A stretch of 62,168 nt of DNA from assembly GCA_024689865.1 (NCBI GenBank), contig JAILDA010000098.1, positions 1 through 62,168 on the forward strand, read 5' to 3'. A program made the position numbers and the translations under genes. The notes beneath the pieces are model-generated. The model was not told where the DNA came from. It ran no database searches and saw only the letters and a program-made list of their open reading frames with translations. Each line of letters begins with the position of its first letter. The first letter of the stretch is position 1. This document shows, piece by piece, positions 44,388 to 51,020 of the stretch. The DNA comes from Clostridia bacterium (GTDB taxonomy: Bacteria; Bacillota; Clostridia; Peptostreptococcales; Anaerovoracaceae).

Positions 44388-45286
44388 TCAAGACCTTCTT
44401 TGTCGTCGGCCCGACGGCATCCGGAAAGACTGAATACGCCGTAAGACTTGCGGAAGACATCGGAGGAGAGATAGTTTCCGCAGATTCCATGCAGATATAC
44501 AAATACATGGACATCGGCAGCGCAAAACCGTCCGCGGAAGAGCTCGCACGTGCCAGACACTGGCTGATAGGCGAGATAGATCCGAGGACGCCTTTTAACG
44601 TGTCGGATTATCAGCAGCTGGCACTGCAATACATTAAGGATATAGCTGCAAGAGGTAAGACTCCCATCGTATGCGGAGGGACCGGTCTCTATGTTAACTC
44701 GCTGATATACAAGATGGATTTCGAGGCTCCGGAAGGCGATGAGGAATTCCGCAAAAAGATATTCGCGGAAGAAGACGGTGATACCGAAAAGCTTCACGAA
44801 AGGCTTAAAAAGCTGGACCCTGACGCAGCGGAAGCAATACATCCCAACAACATCAAAAGGACCTTAAGAGCCATAGAAAGGCTTGAAAAAGGGGAGGGCA
44901 GGCTTGCGGAGTTTGCTAAGGCTACTGAACCTTCGGATCTCCTCGAGCCTGTGATGCTCGGAATGGATCTTCCGCGCGACGTACTCTACGACAGGATCAA
45001 CAGAAGAGTGGACGTATTATTTATAAGGGGACTTGAGCAAGAGGTCCGGGATTTGATGGAAATGGGATTTACTTCCGCGGACGTTGCGATGAAAGGCATT
45101 GGCTATAAAGAGATAATAGATGTCCTTTCTGCGGGAGGAAAAGCAGAAGACGCTGCGGAGACCATCAAGGCTAATACCAGACATTACGCCCGCAGACAGC
45201 TGATCTGGTTCAGAAGATACAAGCAGATACACTGGATAAACCCTGAATACTCTTCCGAAAATCTTCATTTTATCGGAATAGTATGA
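44384..45286 (+). CDS. miaA: tRNA dimethylallyltransferase MiaA
   Basis: MiaA adds an isoprenyl group from DMAPP to A37 of tRNAs reading U-starting codons. The 300-residue protein has the P-loop VVGPTASGKTEYAVRLA, then SADSMQIYKYMDIGSAKP and VCGGTGLYVNSL, all diagnostic. ATGA overlap with mutL. mutS-mutL-miaA is a classic order; hfq, often next, is absent here and a tyrosine recombinase follows. The DMAPP substrate links back to the dxs/ispA genes upstream. Confidence 0.97.
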   Translation: MIKTFFVVGPTASGKTEYAVRLAEDIGGEIVSADSMQIYKYMDIGSAKPSAEELARARHWLIGEIDPRTPFNVSDYQQLALQYIKDIAARGKTPIVCGGTGLYVNSLIYKMDFEAPEGDEEFRKKIFAEEDGDTEKLHERLKKLDPDAAEAIHPNNIKRTLRAIERLEKGEGRLAEFAKATEPSDLLEPVMLGMDLPRDVLYDRINRRVDVLFIRGLEQEVRDLMEMGFTSADVAMKGIGYKEIIDVLSAGGKAEDAAETIKANTRHYARRQLIWFRRYKQIHWINPEYSSENLHFIGIV

Positions 45287-45292
45287 TATAAT
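45284..45292 (+). promoter_or_regulatory. Extended -10 promoter for the tyrosine recombinase
   Basis: TGATATAAT (45284-45292), a perfect extended -10, overlaps the miaA stop codon and ends six bases before the recombinase ATG at 45299. TTCATT at 45264-45269 is a weak -35 at 17 bp. The start of transcription would fall at or beside the ATG. Confidence 0.6.
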
Positions 45293-45298
45293 AAACAT

Positions 45299-46435
45299 AT
45301 GGCAGGAAAAACTATCGTACACAACAAAAGCGATAAACCGGACAACGTAGTCGCGCGAGAGAACGATGTCCAGGACCGCTGCGAAGCCATAGAAAAGGAA
45401 CTTCCGTCGTGGCTCCGCGGTTTTTTCATGTACCTTAAGACCGGCGTTCTTCCGATGACAAGATTATCGTATCTGTCGGATATCCGTTTCTTCTTCACTT
45501 ATCTGATAAATGAGACAGAGCTTAAGGAAAAACGGAAGACGATCAAAGAGATACAACCGGACGATCTGGATGCCGTTACTTCTGTTGACGTAAACATATA
45601 CATTGATTACTGCAGACGGTATAAGAAGATCGATAAGAACGGTAATACGGTCGTCTACGAGAATAAGAACAGCGCGCTTTCACATAAGAAATCCACGGTT
45701 TCCGTGCTTTTCAAGTATCTGTACCGCGACGGTCTGGTCAGCAAGAACATTACCGACGGTTTCGATCCCATAAGGATGCCGAAGGCCGGTGAACGCGAGA
45801 TAAAGGCTCTTCAGGACAACGAAGTAATGACGATGCTGGATTCCGTTATCACCGGAGAAGGCCTTACCGAGCATGAGAAGAAGTACTGGGAAAAGACCAA
45901 GCAGCGCGACAAGCTGATCCTGCTTCTGCTCGTAACTTACGGACTGCGTCTTTCAGAGCTTCAGCAGCTTAACGTTTCGTCTTTCAACTTCGACCGCGGA
46001 GAGTTCAAGATATACAGAAAACGCGGAAAAGAGTCCATAATGCCTATAAACAATACCATTACAGAGGCGTTTACAGACTACATAACTAAGGAAAGGCCCT
46101 CGGATGACGATCTTGCGGAGGAACAGAAAGATGCTCTGCTGTTGTCGCTACAGGGAACGCGGCTTACGGACAGGCAGATAAGGCAGATCGTAAAGAAGTA
46201 TACATCCGTCAGTCTCGGAACCACAAGAGAGTCCGGTTACAGCCCGCACAAGCTGAGGGCAACGGCTGCTACGTCGCTTATCGCGCGAGGAAATTCCATC
46301 TACGACGTTCAGGAATTGCTGGACCACGAGAACGTTACCACAACGCAGTTGTACGCAGCGCATAAACTTAATACTAAACGCCAGCTCATAAAGAATTTTG
46401 AGTGGGGAGAGGATCTGGAGAGATCAGATGAATGA
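45299..46435 (+). CDS. XerS-like tyrosine recombinase
   Basis: This is a site-specific recombinase of the Xer/integrase family. All catalytic residues are visible in the 378-residue protein: Arg217 (GLRLSE), Lys244 (KRGKE), His317 and Arg320 (SPHKLRAT), His343 (LLDHENV) and nucleophile Tyr352. The N-terminal core-binding domain (about residues 35-150) and the overall length resemble the single-protein XerS type more than the shorter XerC/XerD pair (about 300 aa). No prophage genes are nearby, arguing for a housekeeping role such as chromosome-dimer resolution. It has no Shine-Dalgarno. It overlaps the next gene by 8 bp. Confidence 0.88.
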   Translation: MAGKTIVHNKSDKPDNVVARENDVQDRCEAIEKELPSWLRGFFMYLKTGVLPMTRLSYLSDIRFFFTYLINETELKEKRKTIKEIQPDDLDAVTSVDVNIYIDYCRRYKKIDKNGNTVVYENKNSALSHKKSTVSVLFKYLYRDGLVSKNITDGFDPIRMPKAGEREIKALQDNEVMTMLDSVITGEGLTEHEKKYWEKTKQRDKLILLLLVTYGLRLSELQQLNVSSFNFDRGEFKIYRKRGKESIMPINNTITEAFTDYITKERPSDDDLAEEQKDALLLSLQGTRLTDRQIRQIVKKYTSVSLGTTRESGYSPHKLRATAATSLIARGNSIYDVQELLDHENVTTTQLYAAHKLNTKRQLIKNFEWGEDLERSDE

Positions 46436-47720
46436 TTTAACAGTAAAGTTATTATGTGAACAATTTGGAATCGATCAGGAAACTGTCGACATAGTTGAAA
46501 AAGCCGAGGCATCTCTTGCCGAAGAGTTCCGCAAGATCGATGACATCTGCGAATACAATCAGTACAAGGTCCTGAAGGCTTTCCAGGACAACAGGATCTC
46601 CGATATGCACTTCGGATGGAACACCGGCTACGGCTACGACGATCCCGGAAGAGACGCTCTGGAACGCCTTTACGCCAGTGTTTTCAAGGCCGAAGGAGCC
46701 ATTGTAAGGACTCAGATAGTCAACGGCACTCATGCTCTTGCAAGCGTATATCTTGGGCTTTTGCGTTCCAGTGACGAGCTTTTATATTGCAGCGGAACTC
46801 CTTACGATACCATGAAGACCGTCATAGGACTTGAAAAAGATATTCTTTCGCCTGGAAACCTGCTGGAATACGGTGTTTTGTACGACCAGGTAGAGCTGAA
46901 GGCCGACGGAAGCGTAGATCTGGATGCAGTTAAAGCTGCTATCAAGCCTCGTACAAAGATCGCTGCTCTTCAGAGATCCACCGGTTATTCCTTTAGAAAA
47001 GCCTTTACTACCGAACAGATATCCGAATGGATCAAAGCCTGCAAGTCTGTAAAGCCGGACATCATATGCATGGTAGATAACTGCTACGGCGAGTTTACGG
47101 ATTATAAGGATCCCATTGAGCTCGGCGCGGACATCATGGCCGGATCTCTTATAAAGAACCCCGGCGGCGGTCTGGCGCTTTCCGGCGGTTACATAGCAGG
47201 CAGAAAGGATCTTGTCGATAAGATCTACTACAGGGTCACTTGTCCGGGCATAGGCGGAGAATGCGGCCTTACGTTCGGCCAGACAAGGACGATGATGGAA
47301 GGACTTTTCATAGCTCCCAGAGTAACTGCCGGCGCCGTTAAGGGCGCAAAACTCTGCGCTAAGGTCTACGAGGATCTTGGATATCAGACATGTCCTAAGT
47401 CGACGGATAAACGTTCGGATATAATAGAAGCCGTCGTTCTTGGCAGTCCGGAAAAAGTCGAAGCATTCTGCCGGGGCGTTCAGAAAGCTGCTCCTGTCGA
47501 ATCGTTCGTTACGCCAATTTACGGCGAGATGGCCGGCTACAAGGATGACATCATAATGGCTGCGGGCGCTTTCGTTCAGGGATCTTCCATAGAATTATCC
47601 GCCGACAGCCCCAAACGCGAGCCTTACATCGTATATTTCCAGGGAGGCATTACATACGAACATTCAAAATTCGGTGTGATAATGAGCCTTCACAGCCTTA
47701 AACAGAAGGGCCTTATCTGA
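46428..47720 (+). CDS. ynbB: PLP-dependent aluminium-resistance/methionine gamma-lyase family protein (YnbB-like)
   Basis: This 430-residue fold-type I PLP enzyme belongs to the YnbB family, annotated as 'aluminium resistance' or methionine gamma-lyase-like. PLP signatures include NGTHALASVYLGLLRSSDELL near residue 92, IVDN-type IICMVDNCYGEF near 213, and the lysine block MAGSLIKNPGGGLA near 238-251. The true substrate is unknown. I use the ATG at 46428 (GGAGAG upstream), overlapping the recombinase stop. miaA and ynbB are near neighbours in Bacillus too. A terminator follows about 55 nt after the stop. Confidence 0.87.
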   Translation: MNDLTVKLLCEQFGIDQETVDIVEKAEASLAEEFRKIDDICEYNQYKVLKAFQDNRISDMHFGWNTGYGYDDPGRDALERLYASVFKAEGAIVRTQIVNGTHALASVYLGLLRSSDELLYCSGTPYDTMKTVIGLEKDILSPGNLLEYGVLYDQVELKADGSVDLDAVKAAIKPRTKIAALQRSTGYSFRKAFTTEQISEWIKACKSVKPDIICMVDNCYGEFTDYKDPIELGADIMAGSLIKNPGGGLALSGGYIAGRKDLVDKIYYRVTCPGIGGECGLTFGQTRTMMEGLFIAPRVTAGAVKGAKLCAKVYEDLGYQTCPKSTDKRSDIIEAVVLGSPEKVEAFCRGVQKAAPVESFVTPIYGEMAGYKDDIIMAAGAFVQGSSIELSADSPKREPYIVYFQGGITYEHSKFGVIMSLHSLKQKGLI

Positions 47721-47775
47721 TAGTATCAGATAGAGCAGGGCGGCCTGCAGTACGCTCAGAACACAAACATACAAG

Positions 47776-47803
47776 CCTGTACAAATTACTGTACAGGTTT
47801 TTT
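47776..47803 (+). terminator. Intrinsic terminator after ynbB
   Basis: CCTGTAC (47776-47782) and GTACAGG (47791-47797) form a 7-bp stem with an 8-nt loop followed by six Ts. It ends the mutS-to-ynbB transcription unit before the SOS-type promoter. Confidence 0.88.
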
Positions 47804-47868
47804 AATGTGCATATTTCTGTACACATCTATTGATATTATAGGCTTGACAAAAGAAATTTGGAAATATA

Positions 47869-47880
47869 GAACAAATGTTC
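47869..47880. promoter_or_regulatory. LexA (Cheo-type) box 1 upstream of yneA
   Basis: GAACAAATGTTC is a perfect palindrome matching the Gram-positive SOS box GAAC-N4-GTTC. It lies just upstream of the -35 of the yneA-like promoter and may overlap the -10 of a second, weaker promoter (TTGACA at 47844-47849 with TATAGA at 47865-47870, spacer 15). Confidence 0.85.
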
Positions 47881-47889
47881 AAATAATGC

Positions 47890-47918
47890 TTGACATGCAA
47901 ACATTTGTTCTGTATAAT
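47890..47918 (+). promoter_or_regulatory. Consensus sigma-A promoter for yneA, with LexA box in the spacer
   Basis: TTGACA (47890-47895), a spacer of exactly 17 bp, and TATAAT (47913-47918): both hexamers are perfect. The spacer contains LexA box 2. Transcription would start near 47925, inside LexA box 3. A promoter this strong would need tight repression. Confidence 0.92.
47899..47910. promoter_or_regulatory. LexA-like box 2 in the yneA promoter spacer
   Basis: AAACATTTGTTC matches GAAC-N4-GTTC at seven of eight fixed positions (first base A instead of G). Its centre is 30 bp, about three helical turns, from box 1. Confidence 0.75.
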
Positions 47919-47924
47919 CTAATC

Positions 47925-47936
47925 GAACAAATGTTC
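47925..47936. promoter_or_regulatory. LexA box 3 at the yneA transcription start
   Basis: GAACAAATGTTC, a perfect palindrome identical to box 1, covers the expected +1 and ends just before the GGGGG ribosome site. Its centre is 26 bp from box 2. Confidence 0.87.
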
Positions 47937-47950
47937 AGGGGGAAATTGAG

Positions 47951-48241
47951 ATGAGAAAGACATACAGGATCAAGAACAAGTTCAGATTTACGGTATTTGT
48001 AGCTGTAATGGTACTTATCATATCCGTGCTCATGGGAATGATCGTTCCGGTAAGAGCTCATGCCGGAAACATCAGATATATAGAAGTCAAAGTCTGCGGC
48101 GGAGATACGCTCTGGGGACTTGCGCAGCAGTACGGCGATCCGGATAAGGATGTCCGTGAGAACATTTATGATATCTGCCGGATTAACAACGTCAGCGCAG
48201 AGACGCTTCGTGTGGGAGACTCAATACTTATCCCGCAATAA
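47951..48241 (+). CDS. yneA: YneA-like SOS cell-division inhibitor (membrane-anchored LysM protein)
   Basis: YneA of Bacillus is a short-lived LysM protein that delays division during the SOS response. This 96-residue product has the same plan: a short basic N-terminus, one membrane helix (about residues 13-32), and an extracellular LysM domain (about 43-95) with VCGGDTLWGLAQQYGD, NNVSAETLRVGDSILIPQ. The identification rests on architecture plus three LexA-type operators at its promoter. Unlike Bacillus, lexA is not divergent from it; ynbB is upstream and lexA is not in the window. AGGGGGAAA precedes the ATG. Confidence 0.85.
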   Translation: MRKTYRIKNKFRFTVFVAVMVLIISVLMGMIVPVRAHAGNIRYIEVKVCGGDTLWGLAQQYGDPDKDVRENIYDICRINNVSAETLRVGDSILIPQ

Positions 48242-48264
48242 AGTGTTATACCGGTAAAAGCAGT

Positions 48265-48316
48265 CCTCATTTATAAGTTCATGAATAATACTCAAATTAC
48301 TACTTGTAAATGGAGG
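48265..48316. repeat. Imperfect inverted repeat downstream of yneA
   Basis: CCTCATTTATAAGT (48265-48278) pairs with ACTTGTAAATGGAGG (48302-48316) through one bulge and one wobble around a 23-nt loop. No T-run follows. Its role is unknown; it sits between the yneA stop and the terminator. Confidence 0.5.
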
Positions 48317-48331
48317 ATAGATATATCGACC

Positions 48332-48372
48332 GCATCAAAAAAAATCGCTTAAATCGGCGATTTTTTTGATGC
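48332..48372. terminator. Bidirectional terminator between yneA and the minus-strand operon
   Basis: The arms GCATC-A8-TCGC (48332-48348) and GCGA-T7-GATGC (48357-48372) form a stem of about 16 bp with an 8-nt loop, T-rich within the arm on both strands. It separates the convergent transcription units ending at 48241 and 48521. Confidence 0.85.
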
Positions 48373-48455
48373 ATATTTTATGATATTACAGGAATTCAAC
48401 ATAATTTACTTACGGTCACTCACGGCCCCCCCGGGGGACCATTCTTGTGTATTAT

Positions 48456-48483
48456 TATTCCCAAAATTGATATTTTAGGAATA
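48456..48483. other. Candidate dif site: 28-bp inverted repeat with 11-6-11 architecture
   Basis: TATTCCCAAAA (48456-48466), a 6-bp centre TTGATA, and TTTTAGGAATA (48473-48483) form a repeat whose arms match at 10 of 11 positions. Symmetry breaks exactly at the 28-bp edges. This is the size and layout of Xer recombination (dif) sites, and the sequence on the minus strand resembles Gram-positive dif (TTCCTA-AATAT core). It lies in the gap between convergent gene blocks, 2 kb from a XerS-like gene. Function is inferred. Confidence 0.5.
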
Positions 48484-48520
48484 GTTATGTATATCTTAAA
48501 ACACTGCCCTGTTCGGGTAT

Positions 48521-48877
48521 TTATATCTGAAAAAACGGCTTAAAGCCGTCGGTCCTTTCCTGCTTCAATTCGTTCTGATCTATTCCGTACTCTTCCAGGT
48601 CCACTCTGTAGTTTACAACGTAGACTCCGTCAGCGATCAGTCTGCGGCGCTGTTCGTCAGGACCTCCGAACCCGAAGCTTTTAGCCAGCTGTCCGTTCGC
48701 GTTCACTACTCTGTGACAGTGAACATTTGTTTCATCGGGATTTCTGTGCAGCGCGTTGCCCACAGCTCTGGCTGCCCGCGGATATCCTGCCAGTTCCGCT
48801 ACCTGTCCGTAAGTTGCTACTTTTCCTTCCGGTATCAGCTTTACGGCCTCGTAAACGTTTCTTTCGAATTCGGTCAT
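48521..48877 (-). CDS. MGMT-family DNA methyltransferase-like protein
   Basis: This 118-residue protein has the C-terminal domain of O6-methylguanine-DNA methyltransferase: the helix-turn-helix block GKVATYGQVAELAGYPRAARAVG and the active-site region NVHCHRVVN with the acceptor Cys at 54. The usual PCHRV is HCHRV here, but the cysteine is kept, so it is not a classic alkyltransferase-like protein, where Cys is replaced. The N-terminal Ada-type domain is missing. It may repair alkylated guanine or flag it for excision repair. It overlaps the upstream gene by ATGA and ends its operon. Confidence 0.87.
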   Translation of the reverse strand: MTEFERNVYEAVKLIPEGKVATYGQVAELAGYPRAARAVGNALHRNPDETNVHCHRVVNANGQLAKSFGFGGPDEQRRRLIADGVYVVNYRVDLEEYGIDQNELKQERTDGFKPFFQI

Positions 48878-49539
48878 ATCGTTTCTTCTATTATCGAACC
48901 AATGTCGACAAGCGGTCTGTCAGATATCCAGCTTACTGTCAAATCGCATCCGCAAATGAAATTCACGATCTTTTCTGCATCAGGATGGGCGTTTAAGTCT
49001 CCGTTGAACCAGATCTCATCCCCTATTCTTCCGCTCGTTCCCCCGATGAATCCCCTCTTGTAGCCCGGAAGTTCCACATGTCCGGCAGAAATAAGCAGGC
49101 ACTCTGGTCCGTCCGAAGCACATAAAGCCTTATAAATGCCTTCGTCTTCCGTAATGAAATGGCTGTCATCCACAACTACAACGTTGCATTTTGTGTATCC
49201 CTGGGCAACATTTATCATTCTTATGTCCGGATACAGGTCCTTAACTGCCTGCATCAGGTCCTGACTGACAGTAGACGTGTTGCAGATCAGGAATTTCTCG
49301 GTAACGACCGCATTATAAAGAACGTCGGACGGATACTCAGGCCCCAGCAGGTCTGCGTTACCCTTAAAAACAGGCGATTTGGGAGAAGTTCCGAGCTTGC
49401 ACATGTAAATATCCGGGTGACTGCTTATCGGCTCTGAGACGGCTTGTTTTCGGCCTGAAAAGCATATCTGATGTCCTTCTTCGGCAAGAGAATCTGTCAA
49501 TTCCGGAAATGCATTGTAAGAAATATGTATCCTGCTCAT
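48874..49539 (-). CDS. Conserved protein of unknown function (DUF6873-like)
   Basis: I recognise this only as a conserved Clostridial family, probably the one called DUF6873 with a guanidino-modifying-enzyme-like fold. The 221-residue product has GYTKCNVVVVDDSHFITEDEG near the middle and the closing GGTSGRIGDEIWFNGDLNAHPDAEKI, which look like structural or active-site blocks. No signal peptide or membrane helix is seen. I place the start at the ATG at 49539, which overlaps the upstream stop as ATGA; a longer frame would run 63 bp into the neighbour. The function is not assigned. Confidence 0.72.
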   Translation of the reverse strand: MSRIHISYNAFPELTDSLAEEGHQICFSGRKQAVSEPISSHPDIYMCKLGTSPKSPVFKGNADLLGPEYPSDVLYNAVVTEKFLICNTSTVSQDLMQAVKDLYPDIRMINVAQGYTKCNVVVVDDSHFITEDEGIYKALCASDGPECLLISAGHVELPGYKRGFIGGTSGRIGDEIWFNGDLNAHPDAEKIVNFICGCDLTVSWISDRPLVDIGSIIEETI

Positions 49540-51008
49540 ACCTGTACGGAAAAGTACATGACTAAAACCATTATCAACACTATAAGAAGCAGACCCAGGC
49601 ATATTTTTACATGCCGTTTTCTTTCGGAGCTGATGGTCGCTGCGAACTCTCTTATGAAGGCGTTTACCCAGAAGTAACGCTTTGTTCTGCTTCCTATTCC
49701 TTCTGCCTTTATCCCCTGTTTGGACGCGTACATCCCGGAGCGGAACACATGATAATTCGTCGTCGAAAACGCAAGTTTGGGTTCCGGATCTTGATCGATG
49801 CTTCTGATCAGAGCGTTGGAGAACTTAAGATTCTCGTAAGTATTGGCAGACTTGTTCTCGACAAGTATCCTGTCTTCCGGAACGCCTGCAGAAACTAGAT
49901 AATTCTTTATGGCCTCAGCTTCTGACATAACTTCGTCGGATCCTTGTCCTCCGGACGGAACGAAAACGATGTCCTTGCCGGAAGCTTCTTTCTGCATTCT
50001 TGCAAACTCAAGCGCCTTGTCGGCCCTGCCCTGCAGCAGTTTAGTAAGCGTACCGTCCTTGTTTATCATGCATCCGAGGATCATGATGTAATCCCTGTCG
50101 AAAGGCGGGACATGTTTTGCGGCGCGCAGCGCGACAACTATCGTTCCTATCAGAATGCATTCGATGTAACTGACTACGGAGGCTATCCCGTCTTCAACGA
50201 ACATGACCATGTGGCGGCCTATACCGGTCTCCCTGTGCACTTCGGCGTTGGTGTAGTTAAAGATGAAATCGCTGAAAAGACTCGGGAAGACAAGCATTAA
50301 GCAGAATACGACGGAGAGGATTATCCCCAGCATGTTCCTTATGTTGCGTCCCTCTTTTCTCATCAGATTGATGTTGCTCGCTATTATAAGTACCGCAAGG
50401 ATGAACGCGATCGGAAAACTGATGATAGACAGGCTCCTGGCAGCTCCCAGCAGCGAGAACATGTAGGAATACAGTCCGGAAAAAGCGAATATGCGAAATA
50501 TCTGAAGGATGATCAGAAAACCGATGAATACTATCAGGCCGAAAGTTGTGATGTTCTTATACTGGTAAAGATCTTCGGCAGTATCATGCCTGTATTTCCT
50601 GACAAGGCTGATGAAAGCGAGAACAAGGTAGATGGAAACGCATAAAGGAATGATCCAGCTGCCTCTGCAGTTTCCCAGATAATATGTTTCGGTTATTATG
50701 CCGGACTTGTGAACGATCACCCTGTTAAGGTGTGTGATGCCGTCGGATGATACGGTAGTAATGAAATCGTTTCCCGGTGAAACATAACTGGCTGTTATAT
50801 GCATTACATTATCTTTTATGTAATGATCGTCTATGTTTAGGCATCCATTCTCAGAATAGACGGTATAATCCGCCGGATCCTGCGACTGATTATATACGTC
50901 AAAAGAAATCTTTATCGTTCCGCGGCAGGCGTAAATGACGCCGGCGCAGATCAACGCAAGGACGATAGGAAGGATAATGAATAATTTTTTGCTGAGAAAT
51001 CTGTTCAT
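49536..51008 (-). CDS. YdcF/DUF218 family multi-span membrane protein
   Basis: This 490-residue protein has an N-terminal membrane helix (residues 8-28), an external segment of about 100 residues, about five to six further membrane helices (about 118-300), then a DUF218 (YdcF/SanA/ElyC) domain. The domain begins DRDYIMILGCMINKDGTLTKLLQGRAD, with PSGGQGSDEVMSEAEAIKNYL and FSTTNYHVFRSGMYA; a final membrane helix ends the protein. DUF218 proteins are linked to envelope biogenesis, and the substrate is unknown. It is coupled to the following gene by ATGA and starts 12 nt after the radical-SAM gene. Confidence 0.85.
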   Translation of the reverse strand: MNRFLSKKLFIILPIVLALICAGVIYACRGTIKISFDVYNQSQDPADYTVYSENGCLNIDDHYIKDNVMHITASYVSPGNDFITTVSSDGITHLNRVIVHKSGIITETYYLGNCRGSWIIPLCVSIYLVLAFISLVRKYRHDTAEDLYQYKNITTFGLIVFIGFLIILQIFRIFAFSGLYSYMFSLLGAARSLSIISFPIAFILAVLIIASNINLMRKEGRNIRNMLGIILSVVFCLMLVFPSLFSDFIFNYTNAEVHRETGIGRHMVMFVEDGIASVVSYIECILIGTIVVALRAAKHVPPFDRDYIMILGCMINKDGTLTKLLQGRADKALEFARMQKEASGKDIVFVPSGGQGSDEVMSEAEAIKNYLVSAGVPEDRILVENKSANTYENLKFSNALIRSIDQDPEPKLAFSTTNYHVFRSGMYASKQGIKAEGIGSRTKRYFWVNAFIREFAATISSERKRHVKICLGLLLIVLIMVLVMYFSVQV

Positions 51009-51020
51009 ATAATAGTTATT

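Noticed and set aside
45299..46435. Recombinase as evidence for a prophage or integrated element
   Set aside because: Flanking genes are housekeeping and coupled by overlap; there is no tRNA target, no att-like direct repeat that I can see, and no phage genes.
48310..48369. A 19-codon open frame (Met-Glu-Asp-Arg start) after yneA
   Set aside because: It runs through the bidirectional terminator hairpin and is too short and featureless to support.
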